Under the pieces are notes generated by a model. The model made no database searches and was not told the origin of the DNA. It saw only the letters and a list, made by a program, of their open reading frames with translations. Of a stretch of 64,000 nt of DNA, positions 10,638-21,140 are shown piece after piece (the stretch's first letter is position 1; every line of letters begins with the position of its first letter). Made by a program: the position numbers and the translations under genes. The DNA is from Apiotrichum sp. Y4204 (Eukaryota > Basidiomycota > Tremellomycetes > Trichosporonales > Trichosporonaceae), in NCBI GenBank assembly GCA_025531455.1, contig JAMYHL010000043.1, positions 124,001 to 188,000 on the forward strand, written 5' to 3'.

Positions 10638-12533
10638 ATGTCCCCTTCAACCCGCTCCTCCTCAGCGTTCAGCAACACGGATGTCGGCCCCCCGCCATCC
10701 TTCTCGCCCGAGGCGCTCAACGCCATCCTCGACCCGGACAACCGCGACACGCGCAAGCGCTTCAAGAGCCTGATGGTCCGCGAGCGCGACCTCTTCGTCC
10801 CCCGCTTCGACATCCCTCTCGCCGAGGAGCGCGACCGCGCGATGGATCGCCTCCGCACCATTGGCCAGGAGAACCTCATCTCCGTCCTCGACTTTGAGCG
10901 CAACCCCCTCAACGTCTTCGCCGCCCACGAGTGTATCGGCCTCGTCGACGGCGGCAGCGCCACCAAGATGACCGTTCACTTCAATCTCTTCGCTGGCACT
11001 CTCATCAAGCTCGGAACCGAGCGCCATCGACACCTCATCCCCCAGATCGATCGCCTGGACATTACGGGCTGCTTCGGGCTCACGGAGCTTGGAACGGGCA
11101 ACAACGCGATCGAGATGACGACCACCGCTACTTGGGACCCCAAGACGAAGGAGTTTGTGGTACACTCGCCCTCGACCCGCAGCCAGAAGTACTGGATCAC
11201 CAACGGTGCTGTGCACGCGCGTTACTGTATCGTGTTCGCCCAGCTTCACATCAACGGCAAGGAGGAGGGTGTGCACGCGTTCCTTGTGCCGATCCGTGAC
11301 GAGTCGCTCAAGGTTCTTCCCGGTGTGACGATCCGCGACATGGGCCGCAAGCAGGATCTCGACGGTGTGGACAATGCGCTTCTCGGATTCAACAACGTTC
11401 GCGTCCCCCGCGAAGCTCTTCTCAACCGCCACTCGGACGTCACTTCCGAGGGCGAGTTCTCCTCGAAAATCGCCTCTCGCCGCGGTCGCTTCATCAGCGT
11501 CGCCGACCAGCTCCTTTCCGGCCGCCTGTGTATTGCAGCCATGACTCTCAGCAGCGCCAAGGCGTCGCTGACTATCGCGATTCGCTACGCGGCTACCCGT
11601 CTCGCGGTCGGCCCAACCGGCAAGTCGGACGCCCCGATCCTCAGCTACCAGCTGCAGCAGCGCGCGATCCTCCCCCTCCTGGCGCGCACCTACGCTCTTT
11701 CGCTTGGCATGAACCGCGTCAAGGCGCTGTGGGCCAACCCCAAGTCAGACCCCGAGGACGTCGTCCGCGAGGTCTGCGTTATCAAGCCCCTCGTCACCTG
11801 GCACGTCGAGCGCACTGGCTCCATCTGCCGCGAGCGCTGCGGTGGACAGGGATATCTCCGCGCCTCGCGTCTCGCAAACACTATCGGCTTCGCGCACGCG
11901 GGCATCACCGCTGAGGGCGACAACTCGGTCCTCATGCAGAAGGTTGCCAAGGAGCTTCTCGCTGGCGTCCAGGCCGGCAAGGTCAAGATTCCGGCCGGCA
12001 AGCCGATGAAGAACGCTGCTGAGCTCGAGGACCCGCATGCGCTCGCGGAGCTCATCCGCGCGTGGTCCGCCCAGGCCCTCAAGGACCTCTCGCAGGCGCT
12101 TGCCGCCAAGGTCGGCAAAGGCCCTGGTAAGAAGCCGCTCTTCGAGGTGTGGATGTACGAGGAGAGCGAGACGATCCAGCGCGTGAGCCGCGCCTTTGGC
12201 GAGCGCCTGTGCATGGACGAGCTTGTGCGCACGATCGACTCGGCGTCGGGCGCTACTCGCGACGTGCTCATCCGCGTTGCCCGCGTGTATGCCCTCGCGG
12301 TCATCGAGCGCGAGCTCGGCTACTTCGTCACCCGCGACCTCGTCACTGCTACTGTTGGTGCGGTTGTCGAGGCCCGCCTGTCGGCCGCTGTCGCCGCGAT
12401 GGCGCCCGATGCTGTCGGTCTCGTCGAGGCGTTCGGCATCCCCGAGGAGCTCCTCTTCGCGCCCATCGCCCTCGACTGGGAGCGCTACAACGAGTACGAC
12501 AATCACGGCGAGCTTGTTTCCGCCAAGCTCTAA
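10638..12533 (+). CDS. peroxisomal acyl-CoA oxidase
   Basis: Intronless, 631 aa. It catalyses FAD- and O2-dependent oxidation of acyl-CoA to trans-2-enoyl-CoA, the first step of peroxisomal beta-oxidation, releasing H2O2. The acyl-CoA oxidase/dehydrogenase fold shows in [13 protein letters not shown] (substrate and flavin contact region), [39 protein letters not shown] and the catalytic-glutamate segment [18 protein letters not shown]. The C-terminus is ...SAKL, a PTS1 of the AKL type, which fits peroxisomal import. The start is the ATG at 10638 in a good context; the open frame runs further upstream without another plausible start. Sub-family and chain-length specificity are not resolvable here. 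Codon usage matches the neighbouring genes. Confidence 0.93.
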   Translation: MSPSTRSSSAFSNTDVGPPPSFSPEALNAILDPDNRDTRKRFKSLMVRERDLFVPRFDIPLAEERDRAMDRLRTIGQENLISVLDFERNPLNVFAAHECIGLVDGGSATKMTVHFNLFAGTLIKLGTERHRHLIPQIDRLDITGCFGLTELGTGNNAIEMTTTATWDPKTKEFVVHSPSTRSQKYWITNGAVHARYCIVFAQLHINGKEEGVHAFLVPIRDESLKVLPGVTIRDMGRKQDLDGVDNALLGFNNVRVPREALLNRHSDVTSEGEFSSKIASRRGRFISVADQLLSGRLCIAAMTLSSAKASLTIAIRYAATRLAVGPTGKSDAPILSYQLQQRAILPLLARTYALSLGMNRVKALWANPKSDPEDVVREVCVIKPLVTWHVERTGSICRERCGGQGYLRASRLANTIGFAHAGITAEGDNSVLMQKVAKELLAGVQAGKVKIPAGKPMKNAAELEDPHALAELIRAWSAQALKDLSQALAAKVGKGPGKKPLFEVWMYEESETIQRVSRAFGERLCMDELVRTIDSASGATRDVLIRVARVYALAVIERELGYFVTRDLVTATVGAVVEARLSAAVAAMAPDAVGLVEAFGIPEELLFAPIALDWERYNEYDNHGELVSAKL

Positions 12534-12832
12534 TTCCTTGGTGGCGAGATGGGAACAGAAAAGGATACGATTGTACCGCTAACAGAAGACGATAAGACCC
12601 TTGTATTCCGATATGAATGACTGTGAGATGCGAAGCTTGATTAATGCAACGTTTGATTGCCCCTTACGACTGTGACCGTCTCGATCACCCATTTTGCTGA
12701 CAGTTGGCGGACTCCCATCAAGGCGCTGCTGCGGCTACTGATTGTTCCACTCATCGTTCTCTACATTGAAGATTTTGCATTCCGAGGGATTTGGTAAAAG
12801 CGGAAACTCATCTATTGACTTGGCGAAATACG
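12534..12832. other. short convergent intergenic region
   Basis: 299 bases between two genes ending tail to tail. It probably holds both 3' UTRs. No gene seen. Confidence 0.6.
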
Positions 12833-14032
12833 TTACTGACAAGGTGTCCCAAACTTGCGCTTTGTGACAGGAGTGGGGATGGTGCCGCGCCTGAGATGGC
12901 CGCGGAAGGACCACTCGTTCTGATCGTTCTCCATGCGCCAGTTCCAGTACACCCACCCTTTCGCCTGTTCATAGATCCAGGTCTGGGTCTCGAACGACCT
13001 GCGGAGAAACTCATCGCGCCCCGCAGGTGGACACTGCATCGTCCCGCAGTCCCTGGACGCGGCGAGCGTCCACTCCCCGACAATGGTCGGAATCTGGCGA
13101 TTGGAGGCCACAAACTCGTCGTTGCGCGAGCAAAACTTGGCAAGGCGCTCCTTGTATCCGAGCTTGCCGCCTGAAAACGTGTAAAAGTGCGTGTCCATCG
13201 ACACGCGGCTCATGCCCTTGCCGAAGCCATCCCACGTCCCCCCGGGCCCGAGGCGCGCCCACCCGTCCGAGAACATGACGTTCATCCTGGGATCCCGCGC
13301 CCGTATCGCCCTGTAGCATCCCCGAAAGTATCCCTTCATAAACTCAAAGTCGGCGTGGGACTTTGGTTTTGGCTCGTTCATGAGCTCGATCGCGACTACG
13401 ATTCCGCTGTACTTGCCGTTGCCGTACAGATCGACCAGCTTGACCGCCGCATCCCATGCCTTGCCGCGGTTCCCTGCTGACCCCCACCACCCTCCGTGCG
13501 TCGACAGCTTGTGCCCCGAGTTGTCCTGCCCGTTCTGGCTGCCCGGCAGGCCGTGTAGGTCCATGATTACGGCGATGCCGCGCTCAGCACACCGCTCCAA
13601 AATAGGGGGTAGGACAGCCAGCGCGCCGGGGAGGTACGGCTCGTTGAAGACGGGATGGCCGAGGACAGACCAGTATCCGACCGGGATGCGGACGGCGTTC
13701 AGTCCCGCGGCGGCGATGGCGTCAATGTCTGCGGGTGTGATAAATGTCTTCCAGTGGTGATTGAGGCGCGCACGCAGAGCTGAGTTCTGCGCGGCGGCAG
13801 TATCGTACGTCCACTGGTCGTGTGCTTCGGTGTCTTTGAACAGCGACGGGGTCATGAACTTTTCGATGAGGAGCCAGCCGCCGAGGTTGACGCCCCGCAT
13901 TGGCGTGCGGCCATCCCAGGTGAACTTTGGCGGAGGGTAGCGTTTGGAAAACCTCGTCCCGTTGTCAAAGGGTGCGGCGGCGGCAAAGCCCACAACGGAT
14001 GCGGCCAGTAGAGTCCAGAGGAAGAACCGCAT
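12833..14032 (-). CDS. EXG1: secreted GH5 exo-1,3-beta-glucanase
   Basis: Intronless, 399 aa. It hydrolyses beta-1,3-glucan from non-reducing ends and acts in wall remodelling. A signal peptide (FFLWTLLAASVVGFAAAAP) is followed by a Kex2-type FSKR site near residue 31, so a propeptide is likely. GH5_9 landmarks are RGVNLGGWLLIEKFMTPSLF, AGLNAVRIPVGYWS, the acid/base glutamate in LMNEP (Glu220) and the nucleophile in VGEWTLAASRDC (Glu320). The C-terminal WVYWNWRMEN replaces the usual yeast W.FWTWK.E segment. All catalytic motifs are intact. A possible TATA element lies about 90 bases upstream. The symbol follows the fungal EXG1 family; functional orthology is not tested. Confidence 0.93.
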   Translation of the reverse strand: MRFFLWTLLAASVVGFAAAAPFDNGTRFSKRYPPPKFTWDGRTPMRGVNLGGWLLIEKFMTPSLFKDTEAHDQWTYDTAAAQNSALRARLNHHWKTFITPADIDAIAAAGLNAVRIPVGYWSVLGHPVFNEPYLPGALAVLPPILERCAERGIAVIMDLHGLPGSQNGQDNSGHKLSTHGGWWGSAGNRGKAWDAAVKLVDLYGNGKYSGIVVAIELMNEPKPKSHADFEFMKGYFRGCYRAIRARDPRMNVMFSDGWARLGPGGTWDGFGKGMSRVSMDTHFYTFSGGKLGYKERLAKFCSRNDEFVASNRQIPTIVGEWTLAASRDCGTMQCPPAGRDEFLRRSFETQTWIYEQAKGWVYWNWRMENDQNEWSFRGHLRRGTIPTPVTKRKFGTPCQ

Positions 14033-14118
14033 GTTGAGCGTGGTCTAGGTTAGAGCACTACGAGGAGAGCAGTGGAGCAGTCGCAATGGTCTGCTCACTT
14101 GTTAGAAGACATCGCTCC

Positions 14119-14126
14119 TATTTATC
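14119..14126 (-). promoter_or_regulatory. TATA-like element upstream of GH5 glucanase
   Basis: The minus strand reads GATAAATA about 90 bases above the glucanase ATG at 14032. Position fits a TATA box; the GATA core could also be a GATA-factor site. Sequence evidence only. Confidence 0.4.
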
Positions 14127-17110
14127 TCTTGACCTGTTCTCCATCGAATCCTGCGTACGCGACTGCATCGGGACACTCCATCGGAGCTCGGTCCAAACTG
14201 AAACCCGTCCAGTGATCGCAGTCGAATGAGTTACAGAATCACCAAAATGCCCGTCGGCGCCATCAGCGGTATCCACCGGAGCTGACCAACGCGAGACGCT
14301 CAATGCGGGCGGGGATCCAAGTCAGGAAATATCACTGTTACCTGGTCCACCAGGAATTCCAAGTCTGGATAACCAGGGATGGGGAGCCTCCGAAGGAACG
14401 CCCGAGAGATTCGACTTGTGAGCGACGATGGCGGGATGGATATGTGAGAGCATGTGTGTCGATTGCCCGATACGGGAGGTTAGTTGCACTTCAGTCGGCG
14501 TCTGCGTCCTACTCGGGGCTTGAGCTACCATTGACGCGTCAACGCGATAAACTCTGAGTCTTTGGCTACCGCTCCTCCAGATATGCTTGTGGTGTCAGTT
14601 GCGTCAGTGCCGTCGGCCAGGTATTATTATACATATGCCAGACGTGTACAGTCAAGCTGCCCCGATGGCGGTGCGAGCTGAAACATCCGACGATGCGAGT
14701 CTGGTCCGATCGAAGCACTGAGGCACTGCACTGGTGTAGGTGTGGATCGTACAGTACAAGATCGAGAAGCCAGAATGAAGTCATCATATCTCCGACATTC
14801 CGTCGGTACTGACATATTGTAACAGAGCAGAAAACTTACCACAGCATTGGCAACTTACCATTCTGCAGCCTCCATCGGCGAGGCGTCCATGCAATGGGAC
14901 ACTGGGATGGACACTGTTCTCCCACCGGCAGGAAGGCACAGACGAGTCAAACTTGAGTTCAATGTCAGACTGTTGACAGCGCCGTGACTGCCGTACGACG
15001 GTAGTTCCGGCACTGGTAAGACTCTCCACAAAAGCTGTGCAATGCCGATGTCGTCTGGCGCGCCCACTGGCTCTCGGCCGCTCTTGTGGCCCCGGCACTC
15101 GGCCGGATTTTCAGTCATGGAAGAGTCCCGTGTCGACGCACCAGCGGGCCGGCCGGGCAGACCAGAAACAGTACGACGGGTACAGTAGGTTCCAGTGGCA
15201 GTAGCGAGTGGCAAGTGAGGGTCGCGCGGTGTGCTGTGGGACCCGTTCTCCTCCACATTCGACATCAGATGGCCCAGCTAAAGGGAAAGCGTCAACCGCT
15301 TGAGATTAGCACACCAGTACACATCGCGGTCATGCGAGCTGATCCTTCTGATTTATGATAGGGAGTCTGGCTGATTCGTCAATGGATCATCCTGGATCTT
15401 TCACCGGCTGTTAACGGCAGTCAACCACGTTCATGCCCAGAGGGCCAGGAGGCCATGAGGCAACGCGACGCTAACCGATATGCTCTAGATACATTCTGTG
15501 CCTTTGTTCGCGAGGTCCCTTGAGCGTGCGACGCGTTTAGCGTAGGCTTGTCGGATCTCAGATCCAACCGTGTGGCGAATTGATTTCCCGCTACAGTGAG
15601 ATCAGTGACCAAGCGACAGATTAGTTTTCACAGACTCTGAGCCCGCGTATCGGAGTCGCAAGATTGAGTCGTTGTCAGTAGTGAGTCACTATTCACCTCG
15701 AGCAGTTCTCCATACCGAAGTCGGCTATTGAGCTATCGGGAGGCGAGGCGCGCCAGGCGACGCGTCCGGGTCACAGTCGAACACCTGGAGGCCACCGGGG
15801 TCAAAGGGCACAGGACTCAGGAGGGCAGGATCCGGCGGATTCCCAGAAGGTCAGAATGCGCGTTTTGGCCGTTTCGGCCCCCTGATTCGCGCGGTGATCG
15901 AGAGGCGGCCACATCGCGAATCCCGAATGTCGACCTGGAGCAATGGATGGCGCTTCAAGTACTTGATACTCGAGTTTTCTGGGGCCCGTGCGTTCTCCGC
16001 GTGAGGCAGCCCGGGTGGCGTCTGGCGCGTCTGGTGTACTGGCGTCCGGCGTCTGCGCGTCTCCAAGACAGGCGCGTTACGAGCGCGCAGCTGGCACAGT
16101 CTGTACCCGTAGTAAGAGAGACAGAGTCCAAGCGCACAGCCGACGCGACGCGAGTTGACGCGTGCAACCCATTCGAATTGCGCACACGAACGCGTCGTTG
16201 GATCTATTGTCTGGCGCAAGAGTCGAATAACCCGACGCCTAGTCCAAAGGGTTCCAGCCAGTCGGCTAGGAACCTGGTTCATAGCCTCAGCCGTTCTTTG
16301 CCGAAGCTGCAAGCTGCAGACTGTTAAGCTGCAAGCAAGGCAAGTGGCGAGCCTCAGGCGCCATGCGGCCACCCCCACGAGGCCCGCAGACCCGGCGCCA
16401 CCGTCGCAGTGCCGTAAGGTATGGGGACCGTCCACTTGCTGGGGCTCGGTCCAGCTCGCTCTGCACTATGCTAGATATGCTAAGGTTTGAGCTTTGCTGG
16501 ATTGGGGTGGTGCCTCGGCACACGGACCGACGCCACAGGCGTTCCGCAGCATTCCTCGCATCAGCCACAGTGGGCTGTGGGGTACGCCGAAAAGGTGGAA
16601 AAGCGGTAGGAGTGGTCTTTCTTGCTGGTGCCGGATGAATGCAGACTTGGGTGGGCCGGGTGGGGGGGCTCTCTCTACATGTCCAGCGCTGAATGCGCGT
16701 GTCCGCGAGTCAAGCTGCAAGCTACAACTTCCTTTGGAAGTCCGATCCCACAAATCCACCTGAAGGTCATGGGAGTGCCTGCATTCAAGGGCCCCCTGGC
16801 CCCTGGCGAAAGCGAACCGTATTTACAATGCAGCGGGACTGGCCCCTGCTGCCACCATACCCTTACGGCGGCAGGACCGGGCACGCATAACGTTATTAAC
16901 ATTCTCGGCAAATCGAGTATCGAGGATATCGAGGATCCAGAGTGGTTGAGGCAATTTAGAGGGCCGAAAAAGAAAAGAGGATAGGACAGGAAAGGAACAA
17001 AAATAATTAATGTCGACCCTGGCTTTGGAAGAGATAAGGCAGAGACGGACAAGCGGACGGAGATGGCTTTGGCGCCAACTGGATCGGGAGAATTAGACGA
17101 CTAGATAGGT

Positions 17111-17133
17111 GGGGATGGGGATGGGGGATGGGG
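17111..17133 (+). other. G-quadruplex motif
   Basis: Four G-runs of 4, 4, 5 and 4 bases separated by three identical AT loops on the plus strand, followed by more GG pairs. This satisfies the standard G4 pattern with very short loops. It is about 950 bases beyond the 3' end of the GPI protein gene, not in a recognised promoter. Confidence 0.7.
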
Positions 17134-17963
17134 ATGGAGGAGGCGGTGGGCAGCATGGCAGCTTGGTGGCGCGGCGGAGATACCGATCCGCTCGTGTTCG
17201 TGCTCGTGCTCGTGTCGTGCTCGCTATCCGAAGCGATATGCGATGCGGCGACGGGCCCGAGTCGCGAGTCCTGCGAACAGTCGCGCGAGTCCGAATCGGG
17301 CCTCGACTTTGCTATCAAGGCTTCGCGAGGAGGTTAGCGCCGTTAGCGTCTTGCTGCTTACTGGCCTTTCTATCTTAATCCATTTGAGTGCTGCGGAAAG
17401 CCAGGGATACGCGTCCGAATGCTAGGTCTTGACGGCTGATGCGCCGATGCCCCAATTCCCAAGGATGTCCCACAGGCGAGGTGAGGGATGGCGCAATACG
17501 ACACAAGATAGCGCCAGAGCGCGCAAGCAAGTCGACGACGCGAGAACTTCAGATCTGTCGATAATTTTCGTGTTCCGAGTAGCCGCAGGCGCGTCCGACA
17601 ACAACAAGAGTAAGGCCGTGGATCACTGCCCCACCAATTGACGCCATATGAATTGATAGACAGCGACATCGCTGCAAAGCCAGAGCCAAGACTACGCACG
17701 CGTCCCACACACACAAGTGCTGCGCCAGCTGCGCACCACAGGGAAATTAGTATTGCAGCACATGTCTCCGTTCGTCAGCGCATCCGTGTTAGTGTCAAGG
17801 GGAAAGTTTGCAGCGAGCAGCGAGCAGAATGCAGCGGGCAAAATGCAACCAAATAGGTCATTAAAGCACACAGTAGTACATAGTGGCTAGCGAAGGTATG
17901 TCTACACAGGCGTAAGGTGTCTCTCCTGGGGTGCGCGTCGTAACCGAAACTCCAAATGTCCCA

Positions 17964-18010
17964 CTGAATGTCAGCAAGAGCTTGTAGGAGCAGGAAAACA
18001 CAAGACTCAC
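17964..18010 (-). other. probable intron in 3' UTR of GPI protein gene
   Basis: On the minus strand this 47-base stretch starts GTGAGT, has a CTGAC branch-like site and ends ATTCAG, like the coding introns in this window. It begins about 70 bases past the stop codon of the GPI protein at 18082 and splits no recognisable frame. It may mark a spliced 3' UTR. Confidence 0.45.
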
Positions 18011-18081
18011 ACATTATCTAAGAGAATATAAGAGAACTGCCTCTCACGGCCCAAGCGCCGCGAGGGTGGGTCGCTTATCGC

Positions 18082-18396
18082 TTAGAGAACGCCGAGGAGC
18101 ATGGCGAGGCCGGCGACACCGACACCGAAGGTGACGGGGACGACGGCGGTCGAGCCAGACGAGGGCTTGGAGGTGGCGGGCGACGAGGGGTGGGTGCCGT
18201 TGGTGGTGCCGTTGGGGTGGGTGCCGTTGCCGTGGACGGTACCGTTGGTGGTGCCGTTGCCGTTGACAGTGGCGTTGGGGGTGATAGTAGAGTTGGTCTC
18301 GACGGTGGCGTTGGTGGCCGGGGCAGTGACGTTGTCCTGCGCCTGGGCAAGGACGGCAAGGGGGAGGACGGCGACGGTGGCGAGAGCGAGACGCAT
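18082..18396 (-). CDS. small sequon-rich GPI-anchored surface protein
   Basis: Intronless, 104 aa. Signal peptide MRLALATVAVLPLAVLAQAQ. The centre (about residues 21-70) is an Asn/Thr/Gly tract holding nine N-x-T/S glycosylation sequons, five of them NGT. A Ser/Pro-rich stretch and a hydrophobic C-terminal tail (VTFGVGVAGLAMLLGVL) follow, typical of a GPI signal with a Ser/Gly omega site. The mature product would be a roughly 60-residue heavily N-glycosylated peptide on the membrane or wall. No family is recognised; it resembles fungal mannoprotein stalks only in composition. The start ATG directly precedes the signal peptide. A TATA-like TATAAG lies 68 bases upstream. Confidence 0.85.
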   Translation of the reverse strand: MRLALATVAVLPLAVLAQAQDNVTAPATNATVETNSTITPNATVNGNGTTNGTVHGNGTHPNGTTNGTHPSSPATSKPSSGSTAVVPVTFGVGVAGLAMLLGVL

Positions 18397-21140
18397 TGTG
18401 AATGGACCTTTCGAGATGAGGGGATGGGAGAAAGAGGAATGGGTTGGGGCGAAGACGGTTCTTCTTATAGCAATGCGGGTCGATGTTGGGAAACGAGTCG
18501 GCCACTAGTGACTAGCAACCAGCTTATCGCAGTAGTAGTGGGCGGGAAGCAGACGACTGGGGCCAAGAGGCCACAGGGCTCTTCGCCACAGGCCACACGC
18601 TCCTCGCTACCCTGCTCACACGCGCCCCATTCCTGCTCTCCCTCTTGGTGTCCTGTCCGATCCTGACAGCGTTTTCTGTAGCGTCGACGCAGGCGGACAC
18701 GGCAGTTGCGCCGTACGCTGCGCGCTATGTGCTATGCGCTATGCTCGCCAGGGGGCAAAACGCCCCAGCCGTCCAGCGCCCGTCGGCTTGTTCCCCCGAA
18801 CGCCACAGCGGATTCCCCACAGAGGATGAGGGGCAAGAGATCGTGCTCGACAGCTCGAGCTCTCGCGAGCAAGCGTGATGCAGAGCCGATATCGCGTTTG
18901 CGCGGCGGGCGGCAGACGGCGGCAACCTCCTTCCTCCCCTTGAATTTTTTTTTTTTCGACTGGACCGAGCTAGGAGTTTTTGTTTGGTCCCTGGGGATGG
19001 ATGATGGCGCTATGCGGCTTGTGAGTGGCGGGCATGCAGGAGCATGTTTTGGCGCGGATTAGGATCCTGCAATCCTGCGCAGAGCACCGGAGCATGGGAG
19101 CAGCGCGTTTCGATTCGTTTTCGCTTTTCAGATACCCCCCAGATGGCCCCAGATCTCCTCAGACACCGCGCGGGACGTTACGTTACACTTCGGAACAAGC
19201 TTGAACCAACCGGGAACAGAGGCGCCAGCAGGGTGCCAGAAGCTTGGAAACTTAGAAGGGCCAAGAAGGGCAGACAATTGACCAACTTGCACAGGAAAAC
19301 CGTGCAGGATCTTGGCCGCTTGCACACAACCGATGCGTGATCCCAGTCACAAACCGAGTACCAAGTTTCAGGTCGGGCCACGGGTCTGATTGCCCGCCCG
19401 CTCAATCGCCTCTCTCTGGGATCTCCAGATTCCTGTACCGCTGTGCGATTGCGGTATGGTGGGTCCCTTTGGATCGCATCGTTGCACTCACTGCCATGCA
19501 CCATGTCGCTTCGTTGAGCGTCCGAGCCACACGACTGCGCAGCAAGGCGAGCCGCGGCATGTGGGGCGTGTGCGACAATAATAGAAAGGCATGTTCCGTA
19601 TGTGCTCTGCATGCTCTGCATCTCCTGCTGCGTGAGATCATACCTAGATTTGGAGATTGAGGATTGCACCAGGCACATGCCTCGCCGCAATGTCCCTCCA
19701 TATGCCTCCATGCGGCCTGTCCAAGCGTGCGATACGTTCCGCAATGGCCACAATCGGCCACAGACCGCAGACTCACGCCCGGCGCTCGGCGCTCAATGCT
19801 CAACGTTCGATGTGAGACAATGGGGGACGCCTCGACGCCGGACCTGCTGCGGACGCTACCGCGCCCCCTCCGCCGAGCGTGACCGTGGCTCTCCTCGCAG
19901 CCAGCCCGCACAGCTCGCCCTGCGGGGCCGTTAGGTCCGAGATGCACAATGCACTCTGTGCAGTGCGGTGAGATATGTGAGATAGGTGCCTTATCTTGAT
20001 CTCTCGATTGGTTCAGCAACACGCGAGAGCGCGTCGAGCGGACGCGCGGTGACAGGCTCGGCGGATCCGAGATCCTGCTCAGAAGCCAATCTAGGTCGAA
20101 TCCAGAACATCCAGTCAGCCGTCGTCAATCGGACAATCCATTCCTTTTGGGCGCAGATCGCTTGCAATTGAGAAGGAAGAGGGGAAGGGGGACAGGGGTG
20201 TGTCACACGACGGCGCGGCACGACTGCGGAAAATGGAGATCCGTGCGCACCACTGCACAACTCCACACTCAGCTAGCGCGTGCCGTGCGCAGTCAAGACG
20301 GCCCAGAGCGGTCAGAGCGGTCAGATGGGGCGCAACGGCGTAGACGGCGCATGGTGCACATGGTATTGTCCACATGTCCACACGAGCGCAAGATCTCACG
20401 CTATCATACAGGTCGCGGATGTTGGTCCGTCCCCTCATCGCATCTGCGCATCTCTGCGTGTGACTTATCCGTGTCTCACAAAACGGTGTGACACACTGCT
20501 CTGGCAATCTCACATGCACAGTCGAACATCGAACCTGTGGAACGTGCTCCAACTCAGGCTCCATGTTCTCCGTGTTCCAAACTCCTTCCCATTCTATCCA
20601 TTCCCGCAGCCAGTGGACAGCGCATTCGGGCAACCAGACTCCCCGCTTGAACGCACACACGCGTTGACGCGGGAGGGTCCCCCTGGCCCCCTGCTCCCAT
20701 CTAGGGCCGTGACCGCTGGGCGTCCTGGCGTGCCGGCTCGGTATCCTGAGTGGCGCCGGCCGGGCGTTCAGTATGATCGGTGGCCCGCTCGGGGGTCGCA
20801 TATCGAGCCGTAACACGCTTTCTGCGTCCATTGCGCGGGGTAGTGTGCTCGGCATTCAGCACCCGATGTAAGCTGCGCTGGTCGCCACCCCGCCTGCCAA
20901 GATTCCTCACGTTCATGCCTCGTTGCATCCAACTTCCTCATCGTGCTGCGCAGAATGCAACGTTGGCAAGCACCACAAACACAACCAGCACGACATGTGG
21001 ACTGAACGCAAGTGGACTGAACTCACTCTGCTTGCACCGACTGATCCGTACCAGTTCAAGCTTACTTGCATACTCAAGATAATCGCCTGTCAATACTCTC
21101 AGTGATTGCAGTTCCAGTACCGAATTCCAGTTCCTTCCGC
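18397..21140. other. gene-poor 2.7-kb region
   Basis: Promoter of the GPI protein at one end and 3' flank of the LEA-like gene at the other. No gene is supported between; a poly-T run of about 13 lies near 18945. Open frames are short and alternate between strands. Confidence 0.5.
18464..18469 (-). promoter_or_regulatory. TATA-like element of GPI protein gene
   Basis: The minus strand reads TATAAG, 68 bases above the ATG at 18396. Confidence 0.4.

Larger units (their letters stand above)
14033..18081. other. gene-poor 4-kb region
   Basis: Four kilobases with no gene I can support. Open frames here (for example 15728-16327 on + and 15851-16435 on -) overlap each other, start at non-ATG codons and match nothing recognisable. 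The segment 15740-16200 is unusually rich in CpG-containing words. A G-run cluster lies at 17111-17133. The end near 18000 is the 3' UTR of the GPI protein gene and contains an intron-like sequence. Confidence 0.5.

Noticed and set aside
15728..16435. Overlapping open frames of about 195-199 codons on both strands
   Set aside because: They overlap antisense, the plus-strand one starts at TTG, and neither resembles a protein family; long frames are expected by chance in CpG-rich DNA.
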